Source: a virus | Direction: 5' to 3' (one strand) | IMG/VR virus record: IMGVR_UViG_3300042261_002385 | Location: 186,001-250,000 of that record | Length of the DNA stretch: 64,000 bases | In this document: in pieces, positions 8,881 through 15,748 of the stretch | Position numbering within the stretch: the first letter of the stretch is position 1 | How the letters are laid out: the number at the start of each line of letters is the position of its first letter | Made by a program: the position numbers and the translations under genes | Notes under the pieces: model-generated | Told to the model about the DNA's origin: nothing | The model's input: the letters and a program-made list of their open reading frames with translations, nothing else | The model's database searches: none

Positions 8881-8893
8881 TGTATATATTAAA
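8881..8893 (-). promoter_or_regulatory. TTTAATATATAC promoter-like element
   Basis: Minus-strand TTTAATATATACA lies directly upstream of the start at 8877. It fits the recurring late-type element, though it is close to the start codon. Confidence 0.4.
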
Positions 8894-8914
8894 ATCTAAA
8901 ATTAATCTTTGGAT

Positions 8915-9910
8915 TCAATCGTAGTCATAAACATCGTAAGTTCCATCAGTATTCATAAACCTCCAATATGTTCCTTTTGGCTCATAGTTGTAAGCAACGT
9001 CTTTATGAACATAGCTAAAAGTGTCCATATATGGATATTCTTCATCTGGAAATTCAAAAACATCTAAAATTTTTACAGCTGTAAGAATTGTTTCTTCTTT
9101 TCCTCTTTTTATAAACTTAGTCAGACCTGTATTCATTTTTTTATAATAAAAATCGTTCTCATCAGCCCATCTTGTAAATTTATAATAGTCTTTATCATAC
9201 ACAAAATAAACTCTATCCATAATATTCCTACCTTCTAAGTCTGTCCAAAGAAGAGCTCTTCCCAATATAGCACCTTCTTCATCAAGTAAAACAAGAAGTT
9301 TGACACTTGGACAATATTGATAAAAACTGACATATGGAACATCATTCATACAAGAGTTCATAAGTGGATTCATACCATTATCATAATCATTAAAATGATA
9401 CAGTCTTGATGAATATCCTTTACCTATTTCACTTTTTTCCCAAATTTCAAATGTTGACTGACCACTTAGTGATTTCCATTGGTTTACAAATTTTTCTATC
9501 TGAAAATCGGTATACTTGTCACCAAAAAAGGACCTAATGAATCTACCGATATTCATTTCAGTTCTTGCAAATTGTAACAAGCTATTGTCAAGTGATGGAA
9601 AATTGATTTTTTTTATAAAGTTTATGATTTCTTCTTGGTCATCAATTTGATAAGTATCGGATACATACTTGCTTACTTTAGCAGAATCGGTGTAGACTAT
9701 CTTATCATCTGATTCAGATACAGAAATAAAAGTCCACTTACTTAAAACTTTATATTGAGAACTACCATAAGTTGCCATTAATTGAAAATCTTTAGAAATC
9801 GGAGAATCAATACTTTCAACTCTTTTAATAAAATCTTTACTAAAAAGAGTAGGTAATTTGACATCAGTCTTAGATTCTAAAATAAACTCAAAGTATCTGA
9901 ATAACTTCAT
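8915..9910 (-). CDS. Hypothetical protein with SCM/GRALLW-type phage domain and leader-like start
   Basis: A 331-residue protein starting MKLFRYFEFILESK. This fits the leader pattern, with ILE as a possible prohead-protease site. The central part has NPLMNSCMND, then VKLLVLLDEEGAILGRALLW and a downstream YFVYDKDYY segment. From memory, a conserved Ser-Cys-Met followed by GRAxLW recurs in uncharacterised proteins of large phages, but I cannot name the family. No signal peptide or membrane segment is seen. Its neighbours carry leader-type starts in both directions, and a promoter-like element precedes it. The function is unknown. Confidence 0.75.
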   Translation of the reverse strand: MKLFRYFEFILESKTDVKLPTLFSKDFIKRVESIDSPISKDFQLMATYGSSQYKVLSKWTFISVSESDDKIVYTDSAKVSKYVSDTYQIDDQEEIINFIKKINFPSLDNSLLQFARTEMNIGRFIRSFFGDKYTDFQIEKFVNQWKSLSGQSTFEIWEKSEIGKGYSSRLYHFNDYDNGMNPLMNSCMNDVPYVSFYQYCPSVKLLVLLDEEGAILGRALLWTDLEGRNIMDRVYFVYDKDYYKFTRWADENDFYYKKMNTGLTKFIKRGKEETILTAVKILDVFEFPDEEYPYMDTFSYVHKDVAYNYEPKGTYWRFMNTDGTYDVYDYD

Positions 9911-9912
9911 AT

Positions 9913-9926
9913 ACTATATATAAAAA
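9913..9926 (-). promoter_or_regulatory. TATATATA promoter-like element (minus)
   Basis: Minus-strand TTTTTATATATAGT precedes the start at 9910. With the plus-strand element at 9949-9960 it forms a divergent promoter region of about 70 bp. Confidence 0.4.
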
Positions 9927-9948
9927 GTTAGAAAATGAAATAAAATTA

Positions 9949-9960
9949 TTAATATATAAC
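9949..9960 (+). promoter_or_regulatory. TTAATATATAAC promoter element (plus)
   Basis: TTAATATATAAC lies 21 nt before the ATG at 9982 and is one of the best matches to the recurring element. It probably drives the three-gene operon 9982-11841. Confidence 0.55.
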
Positions 9961-9981
9961 TTAAAATAAAACCTTTTATAT

Positions 9982-10572
9982 ATGAAACATCTTAGAAGAT
10001 TTGAAAACTTTGACTTAGGTCATAGATTTTCTGATGAACAAGAACAAATTCAACCAATTGAATTAGACAAACCATCTCACGAAGAAGAAGACATTTACTC
10101 AGAGGATCCTAAAGAAGAAGAAGGTGATGAATATTGTGAACCATGTGATTCTGAAGAAGGTGATGAAACTGGAGATACAAGAAACTGGGGCGATGAAAAC
10201 ATTGCACTAGAATCTATTGCGAGTTTTAAAAACTTCCTTAATGAGAAAAAAGCTACGCCAGCTCAATTAGCTGCTAGAAAAGCTTTTGCTGAAAAAGCAA
10301 AAGAAAAGGCTGATAAGAAAGACGATAAAAAAGACGATAAGTCAAAAAAAGAGGTTTCATATAAAAAATCAGGTTTAAAAAATCCAGAGAAGGCAGACTT
10401 AGATAAAAACAAAAAAATCTCTGGTTATGAAAAGGCTAGAGGTAAGGCAGTCCAAGATGCAATTGAAGACGAAAAAGAAGAAAAAGGGAGTAAAGGTTTG
10501 ACTGCGGCTCAAAAGAAACTTCCAGAAGGTCCGAGAAAAGCTATTGAAGCTAAAAATAAAAATAAAAAATAA
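9982..10572 (+). CDS. Leader-peptide protein with EF-hand-like loop, lysine-rich
   Basis: A 196-residue, highly charged protein starting MKHLRRFENFDLG (leader pattern). Residues about 25-65 are acidic and residues 85-130 are Lys/Asp-rich low complexity (repeated DDKK). Near residue 140 ADLDKNKKISGYEKARGKA contains a canonical EF-hand loop: D-x-D-x-N-x-K-I-S-x-x-E. Similar 'LDKNxKISxYEKxRG' segments occur in other large-phage proteins. It is the first gene of an operon whose next two genes also have leader-type starts, with a 4-nt gap to the next. A basic, disordered protein with a leader fits a head-packaged internal protein or scaffold component. That role is inference. Confidence 0.75.
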   Translation: MKHLRRFENFDLGHRFSDEQEQIQPIELDKPSHEEEDIYSEDPKEEEGDEYCEPCDSEEGDETGDTRNWGDENIALESIASFKNFLNEKKATPAQLAARKAFAEKAKEKADKKDDKKDDKSKKEVSYKKSGLKNPEKADLDKNKKISGYEKARGKAVQDAIEDEKEEKGSKGLTAAQKKLPEGPRKAIEAKNKNKK

Positions 10573-10576
10573 AAAA

Positions 10577-11254
10577 ATGAAGTACGTAAAAACATACGAA
10601 AACTTTAGTTCTCAAATAAACGAAGAAGAAGAAATCTTAAAATCTATAAGAAAAGCATTTGGAAAAGAATCAGAGGCTGATTTAGCTCCATTAAAAGAAA
10701 AGTTTGATGCTGAATTAGAGAATATGGAAAAACAAATTTTAGCTAATATGGAAAATCCTAATTCACCTATCAAAGTTCATTTGAATATACTCGATGAAGA
10801 TGAAGCAGAAGCTAAAAAAGAAACCACTTTCAAAGGGGTTGTTGCTCCTCTCTCAGCAGAAGCCTATAAGTCAAAAGACTATCAAGAAAGATGGGGTAGT
10901 AAATCATACTTACAACTTCTACAAGTTCAATACATTCAAGAAAATGGATGGTTTGATTACACGACTGGAAAATACTCTACACCTGAAGAAATGAAAGGAA
11001 AAGAGTTAGAGATTTGTAAAAATACCTGGGCCTTAATAAAACCTAAGATTCAAGAAAAAGCAAAAGAAATAAAATACAACGGACAGTTCCAAAAATACTC
11101 ATTTTGGAAGTTACTTTTTATGAGTAAAAAAGGAGCTTATCCTCAAGAAGGATTAGATAAAGAAGGCAAAGTTTATTTATGCCTATCGAATGAACTTTTT
11201 GATAAAACTGCCGAAGCGAAAGGAACTTATGCCTCTGGTGGCTTTCACAGATAA
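10577..11254 (+). CDS. Leader-peptide hypothetical protein
   Basis: I chose the ATG at 10577 because it gives the shared leader MKYVKTYENFSSQINEEEE and sits 4 nt after the upstream stop; an earlier in-frame ATG at 10544 lies inside the upstream gene. The resulting protein has 225 residues. An acidic helical N-terminal third is followed by a mixed domain (SYLQLLQVQYIQENGWFDYTTGKYSTPEEM). There is no recognised family and no membrane segment. INE near residue 16 is a plausible prohead-protease site. It is the middle gene of a three-gene operon of leader-peptide proteins. Confidence 0.75.
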   Translation: MKYVKTYENFSSQINEEEEILKSIRKAFGKESEADLAPLKEKFDAELENMEKQILANMENPNSPIKVHLNILDEDEAEAKKETTFKGVVAPLSAEAYKSKDYQERWGSKSYLQLLQVQYIQENGWFDYTTGKYSTPEEMKGKELEICKNTWALIKPKIQEKAKEIKYNGQFQKYSFWKLLFMSKKGAYPQEGLDKEGKVYLCLSNELFDKTAEAKGTYASGGFHR

Positions 11255-11262
11255 TTGATATC

Positions 11263-11841
11263 ATGAAACATCTAAAAAAATTTGAGTCTTTTTCAACATT
11301 AAACATAGATTTTTCAGATAACACGGAAATTGATGAGTTTAAATATGTGTATGAGGAAAACTTCATGGACAATGATGACTTTTATTTACTAAGAGAATAT
11401 ACATCTAAGTATGAAAAATATTTGTTAGACTCAAAAGATTCTCGTGATGGTGTTGTAAGATATAATTTACCGATAGATTCAGAAATTTTGACAGGAATGC
11501 TAAAAAAATATGAATCTAAAATTAGAGAATTAACAGACAATAATTTAATTTATCTATCAGACTATCCGATAGAATTAAGAAAATATGTTAAGGGTTGTTT
11601 TATGAGCCCACATAAAGACACACAAATTTATAAAATCCCACAGTATGAGTGTGTTTTTACCATTTCAAACACAACAGATTCTGTTACTAATGTAGATGGT
11701 GATGAAATTAGAACAATTCCAAACTCACTAATAATACTTAAAGCATGTGGTGCTACACATCATGTGACCGAAGTAAGTAGTGGAGAAAGAAACTTTTTGA
11801 AATTTATTTTCACAGAAACTGATGAACTATTAGAAGATTAA
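11263..11841 (+). CDS. 2OG-Fe(II) oxygenase-like protein with leader peptide
   Basis: This 192-residue protein starts MKHLKKFESFSTLN (leader). The C-terminal half fits a double-stranded beta-helix dioxygenase. H-K-D in CFMSPHKDTQIY gives the HxD pair, GATHHVTEVSSGERNFLKF gives the distal His and the Arg that normally binds 2-oxoglutarate, and the strands between have the expected length (about 55 residues). Enzymes of this fold hydroxylate proteins, nucleobases or small molecules using Fe(II), O2 and 2-oxoglutarate. Combined with the leader peptide, this would be an oxygenase carried in the capsid. The substrate is unknown. It converges with the helicase gene at 11838, overlapping by 4 nt. 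Confidence 0.8.
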   Translation: MKHLKKFESFSTLNIDFSDNTEIDEFKYVYEENFMDNDDFYLLREYTSKYEKYLLDSKDSRDGVVRYNLPIDSEILTGMLKKYESKIRELTDNNLIYLSDYPIELRKYVKGCFMSPHKDTQIYKIPQYECVFTISNTTDSVTNVDGDEIRTIPNSLIILKACGATHHVTEVSSGERNFLKFIFTETDELLED

Positions 11842-13508
11842 GAAGGTGAAATATTGACATTCACTCTTTTTATAGCTTCTTGAATCCAATCTGGTAAGTA
11901 TTGAGAAGAATGTTTGATTACATCTCCGAACCCACCATCTATAATAATAGTGTCAGCATAGTCTATTTCAGACCTTACAGGTCGACCAGTCATCTGAATT
12001 AGACCAGAAACGGTTTTCCAAGAATACCAATCAGGATTATTCATTTGTCTCATTTTATTCTTTTGAGAAGCAAGACTAGGATAAGGAACTTTTGCAATAA
12101 TTTGAAAACGAGCAGAGTCATTATCAAAACTAACACCTGTATCCATAGAAGGACTCACAATGACCGTTGGTTCATCAGATTCCATATGCATTCTTAAAAC
12201 TTCGTCTTTATTTGATGAATCGTGAAAAACCAATCTTGGGTCATTTATTGAATTTTCAATCCATTTTGCCAATTCAAAAGAGTTAGTGTGAATAATTCCT
12301 TTTTTCTTTTTATACTTATCAAGTAATTTCTGAATATAAGGAACATATCTTTTAAAAGTATCATCTTTGGATTTAAAAGACATTTTACCTAATGGCATAT
12401 AATATATTGGTCTATTTTTTAAAGGAAAAGGAGATCCTATCGAATAGTAAACAGCCTTAGTTACATCTAAACCATTCAATTGACAGAATAGATTCTTATC
12501 TAAAATGGTTCCAGACATAAGAAATACCATATCATAATTTGAAAATACATACTTATCTAAGTAATCATAAGCCCAAATTGGTTCAAGTGATAATTCTTTA
12601 CTTTTCATTTTTTCATTCCAATTAGATTCCAATACCCAGTTGTTAGGATTATCTTTATATTCTTTAAGAAATACTTCAATTTTAAGTTGATACTGCTTCA
12701 AATCTGTTACAAGATTCATCACTTTCACATCTGAGTTTTTAGTTTTGAGAACTTTTGAGATTTTTAAATCTCTTTTGTCGGACTTAACATTTCTTGGAGC
12801 ACTTGACATACCTCTTTCCATATCTTCGATTGTAGATACAATTTCACCGTTCAAATATCTCAAAAAATCAACATAGTCAGATATAGAATTAACAGACTTT
12901 AATTTTTTTAAAACATCATATTCATTTGAGAATTTGAATTTTTTGACAACATTGTCAGTAATCTTGATTGATATAAAATCAGACATTACATCATCAAACT
13001 CATGAGCCTCGTCGACAATAAGAACTCGTGCTCCTCTATTTTCCATAAGTTTTGGATTGTAGATTGCATAAAGTATATAAAGATAAAAGTTAGTCAATGA
13101 GATACCTCCAGAGATATAGTTTTCTCTAGCAAAAGAGTAAGGGCAACTCTCACAACTTGTTTTATTTAATCTATTGAACTCAGCACCCTGAGCACAAGAA
13201 CAAGAATAAGACTCACACTCATAATTTTCTTTTCCCTTCAAATCCGATATTGACTCATAGGTATCAGCATACTGGTCTTGAAGAATTTTACTATTAGTGA
13301 TAATGTCAACTCTTGACATCTTAGTTACATTTTTTCTATACCAATCAGCAATCATAAGTGCTAAGTGACTTTTACCTGAACCAACTGGTAAGTTAAGTAA
13401 GAAAAATTTATTCAATTTATTCTTTTGATATTCAGAATCAATGAAACTTAAAGCCTCTTTTTGTTCCTTTCGAGGCTTATATTTTGACAGGTCATTTTTT
13501 AACGACAT
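11838..13508 (-). CDS. DinG/XPD-like superfamily 2 helicase with iron-sulfur cysteines
   Basis: A 556-residue helicase. Walker A is PVGSGKS (about 41-47) and the DEAH box is LIVDEAHEF (about 164-170). Between them are cysteines at about 98, 103, 105, 119 and 122 (YECES, CSC, TSCESC), positioned as in the 4Fe-4S domain of XPD/DinG helicases. Later motifs include VFLMSGTIL (motif III), PTVIVSPSMDTGVSF (motif V region) and MTGRPVRSE (motif VI). DinG-type enzymes unwind 5' to 3' and resolve R-loops and structured DNA. A role in phage replication or recombination is likely. It is monocistronic and converges on the oxygenase gene. Confidence 0.9.
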   Translation of the reverse strand: MSLKNDLSKYKPRKEQKEALSFIDSEYQKNKLNKFFLLNLPVGSGKSHLALMIADWYRKNVTKMSRVDIITNSKILQDQYADTYESISDLKGKENYECESYSCSCAQGAEFNRLNKTSCESCPYSFARENYISGGISLTNFYLYILYAIYNPKLMENRGARVLIVDEAHEFDDVMSDFISIKITDNVVKKFKFSNEYDVLKKLKSVNSISDYVDFLRYLNGEIVSTIEDMERGMSSAPRNVKSDKRDLKISKVLKTKNSDVKVMNLVTDLKQYQLKIEVFLKEYKDNPNNWVLESNWNEKMKSKELSLEPIWAYDYLDKYVFSNYDMVFLMSGTILDKNLFCQLNGLDVTKAVYYSIGSPFPLKNRPIYYMPLGKMSFKSKDDTFKRYVPYIQKLLDKYKKKKGIIHTNSFELAKWIENSINDPRLVFHDSSNKDEVLRMHMESDEPTVIVSPSMDTGVSFDNDSARFQIIAKVPYPSLASQKNKMRQMNNPDWYSWKTVSGLIQMTGRPVRSEIDYADTIIIDGGFGDVIKHSSQYLPDWIQEAIKRVNVNISPS

Positions 13509-13587
13509 TAAGAAATTATTATTTTGTAAAAATTATATCAGAATTTTAGTTTTTAGTTTAAAAAATGAGGTTTTTTAAAGATTATGA

Positions 13588-13599
13588 TTAATATATAAG
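13588..13599 (+). promoter_or_regulatory. TTAATATATAAG promoter element
   Basis: TTAATATATAAG lies about 18 nt before the ATG at 13618, a strong match to the recurring element with good spacing. Confidence 0.55.
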
Positions 13600-13617
13600 A
13601 AAAAATCAGTTTTCTTT

Positions 13618-13803
13618 ATGCAAGTTCTACCTCATTACGATGAATTCGGAATCTACACAACAGTAGATGATGTTAAAAACTTTGTCAATTCACTTTTTGA
13701 CCAGGGCATTTCATCAGAGGAAGAGGTTTTTTCAAGTTGTATTACCGAATTTGGAAGAGCCAATTTTGATCTGATAGAGACAGCTCTTTATGGTGAAGAT
13801 TGA
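13618..13803 (+). CDS. Small hypothetical protein upstream of the HAD phosphatase
   Basis: A 61-residue acidic protein (MQVLPHYDEFGIYT start). It is preceded by a promoter element and overlaps the next gene by 14 nt, which suggests translational coupling. No family is recognised. Support comes from position and clean spacing rather than homology. Confidence 0.6.
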   Translation: MQVLPHYDEFGIYTTVDDVKNFVNSLFDQGISSEEEVFSSCITEFGRANFDLIETALYGED

Positions 13804-14443
13804 TAAATTTAATGAATTCAGTATAGAGAATAAAACTCTATATGTATTTGACTTTGACGACACTCTTATGGTGACGCCAAGATATGAAGATATTACCGTA
13901 AAATACCTAACTGAAAACCTCACAGTAAAAGAACTTTTAGATAGAGCAATCAAAAGAATTGGAGTTACTAAAGACCAATTAAAAGTTCAAGATAGAAGAA
14001 TATTTATAGAAGATCCAGATAAACGATTTAAAGAAGAAAAAGAGTGGGCAAGAAAAGGCAATCGACTTTACTTAGTTCAACCAGATGAATTTTGTTATTT
14101 AGATGAAAGTCTACCAACACAGGTAAAAGAACTAGTTGAACTTTATAAGTCAGTTCAAGACAAGTGTATTGTGACAGCTAGACCTCAAAGTATGAGAAAT
14201 AAAATAGAATCAGTTCTCAAACAGTTTGGATTAGATAATCCAAAATGGGGGGTTCATATGTGTCCTAATAGTAGAATGAATGCTGGTAAATGGAAAGGAG
14301 AAAAGATTGTCGAACTCGTTAAGTTGACCGGTTTCAATAATGTAATCTTCTACGATGATAATTCAAAATATATTAGAGGAGCAAAACAGGTAGTCTCTGA
14401 GAAACTACCGGATTTAAATTTTAAATGTATTAAGGTAGTTTAG
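13790..14443 (+). CDS. HAD-superfamily phosphatase with leader peptide
   Basis: This 217-residue protein begins MVKIDKFNEFSIEN (leader variant) and then has all four HAD motifs: I, VFDFDDTL near 19-26; II, IVTARPQ; III, the lysine in GKWKGEKI; IV, IFYDDNSKY. The insert between motifs I and II is helical (cap). Such enzymes remove phosphate from nucleotides, nucleic-acid ends or sugars; the substrate cannot be read from the sequence. The leader suggests packaging in the head. The gene overlaps a small upstream gene by 14 nt and the convergent metalloprotease gene by 14 nt. Confidence 0.88.
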   Translation: MVKIDKFNEFSIENKTLYVFDFDDTLMVTPRYEDITVKYLTENLTVKELLDRAIKRIGVTKDQLKVQDRRIFIEDPDKRFKEEKEWARKGNRLYLVQPDEFCYLDESLPTQVKELVELYKSVQDKCIVTARPQSMRNKIESVLKQFGLDNPKWGVHMCPNSRMNAGKWKGEKIVELVKLTGFNNVIFYDDNSKYIRGAKQVVSEKLPDLNFKCIKVV

Positions 14444-15014
14444 ATTTACAATCACTACAAAAAATTGGTTTATCATTTTGACTATCCCAATATTCAAAGG
14501 ACTCATTATTCATAATACAAGTGTTTTTACAATGTTGTAGCCCAAAACTATGAGCAACTTCGTGTATAGCATTAACTTTAATTAAATCAATAGATGATTG
14601 TCTATCATAAACAATATTTGACTTTAGATAAATTTGGTTTCCATAACACAAACCTTGCACTGAATTATTTGAAGTTGTTGATGCGCCAAGTGGGTCGTAT
14701 AGGTCCTGATTAGTAGCATAAATTACAATTTTTTCACCCTCTACATAATCAAAATAATCTTTTTGACCAAGTTCATATTGAGCCGTTTCACAACTACTTA
14801 GATTTAGACTCACTGGTTCAGAAATTTTACATTCAAATCCGTAGAAATTTTCTAACGTAGACTTTATAATTTCTAAATCTTCTTCACAGTAATCATTAAG
14901 ACCTACAATCTCAACAATTACTTCTGATTTTTGAACTGATTTGTTTTTTGAAAAATCTAATTCACAAGAATATAGTGAAAAAATAATTGACAATAAGATG
15001 ATGATACTTTTCAT
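14430..15014 (-). CDS. Archaemetzincin-like zinc metalloprotease, lipoprotein
   Basis: I chose the ATG at 15014 over an upstream one at 15041 because it yields a clean lipoprotein signal peptide: MKSIIILLSIIFSLYSC, with lipobox LYSC and acylated Cys17. The 194-residue product has HEVAHSFGLQH at 151-161, the HExxHxxGxxH metzincin zinc site. This is followed by C162, C166, a Met after C166, and CSDC at 186-189, the cysteine layout of archaemetzincins. One spacer is one residue shorter than the usual pattern. The protein would be anchored in the host cell envelope, which is unusual for a phage protease. Possible roles are host-surface modification or superinfection exclusion. It has a host-type -7 box upstream. 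Confidence 0.85.
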   Translation of the reverse strand: MKSIIILLSIIFSLYSCELDFSKNKSVQKSEVIVEIVGLNDYCEEDLEIIKSTLENFYGFECKISEPVSLNLSSCETAQYELGQKDYFDYVEGEKIVIYATNQDLYDPLGASTTSNNSVQGLCYGNQIYLKSNIVYDRQSSIDLIKVNAIHEVAHSFGLQHCKNTCIMNNESFEYWDSQNDKPIFCSDCKSKLP

Positions 15015-15030
15015 AGTGGATTTATTTACA

Positions 15031-15038
15031 CAAATATA
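15031..15038 (-). promoter_or_regulatory. Bacteroidetes-type -7 box before the lipoprotein gene
   Basis: Minus-strand TATATTTG fits TAnnTTTG, 17 nt before the ATG at 15014. No clear -33 TTTG lies at 18-20 nt, and the region upstream is occupied by a terminator, so this is a partial promoter match. Confidence 0.4.
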
Positions 15039-15046
15039 CAAAAAAA

Positions 15047-15069
15047 CCTCTAATAATTTATATTAGAGG
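15047..15069 (-). terminator. Terminator after 15095-15739
   Basis: CCTCTAATA pairs with TATTAGAGG around a 5-nt loop, followed by T residues on the minus strand. It separates the 17-15 kb operon from the lipoprotein gene. Confidence 0.85.
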
Positions 15070-15094
15070 CTAATTTTTTTTATAAAAATTTATC

Positions 15095-15739
15095 TTAGTC
15101 TTTGATCCAAACTTTTGTTCCAGCTGGCCAATCCAACAAGTCACCTGCTGTTTTTCCAGTTCCAGACCAATCACCTGAGAAAATATCACCAAGTGTATCA
15201 CCTTTACCATGAGGATCACTTCCGATAGTTTTTAAAGTTGTAATGATTTCTGATTTATCTGGACCCTGAACTCCTTTTGTTAAAAATTCAACTCCTTTAT
15301 CATAATCACCTCCACCAAAATCCTTAACAGCTTTTACAAAATCTTCTGGTGAGGACTTTGGATTTAAATCACTACCTGTGTATTTATTCAAAGTTCCTGT
15401 AATTCCTCCTTTATCTGCCGGTAAAAACTTACCATCAGTGTGCGGTGGTGGCGGTGGCTCAACATTTGCTGCTTTGTAAATCATAGCAGCTCCAGCAATT
15501 GTCAATGCTAATCCAAGTCCAAACTGGCTATTTTTTTCTTTGATTATAATACTTCTAAGATATTTAGCAGCTTCATTAGGATCTTGCTTATATAAATCTA
15601 AAAGTTTCTGCTGTTGAGACTCTGGTAGTTTTTGAATTTCATCACCAGCTGATTGACCAGTTACGGTTCTTCTCATTTTAGCTGCTAACTCTTTCAAACC
15701 CTCATTAGTAAACTCTCCGAATTTTTCAATTTTACTCAT
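15095..15739 (-). CDS. Leader-peptide protein with one membrane segment
   Basis: This 214-residue protein starts MSKIEKFGEFTNEGLKE, in which FTNE-G resembles a prohead-protease site after a short leader. A helical region (about 20-75) precedes a hydrophobic segment (FGLGLALTIAGAAMIY), a proline run (PPPPP) and a Gly/Asp/Lys-rich C-terminal half. No family is recognised. It lies 9 bp downstream of the large leader-peptide membrane protein 15749-17464 and shares its transcript and terminator. Confidence 0.75.
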   Translation of the reverse strand: MSKIEKFGEFTNEGLKELAAKMRRTVTGQSAGDEIQKLPESQQQKLLDLYKQDPNEAAKYLRSIIIKEKNSQFGLGLALTIAGAAMIYKAANVEPPPPPHTDGKFLPADKGGITGTLNKYTGSDLNPKSSPEDFVKAVKDFGGGDYDKGVEFLTKGVQGPDKSEIITTLKTIGSDPHGKGDTLGDIFSGDWSGTGKTAGDLLDWPAGTKVWIKD

Positions 15740-15748
15740 AGTTTATTA

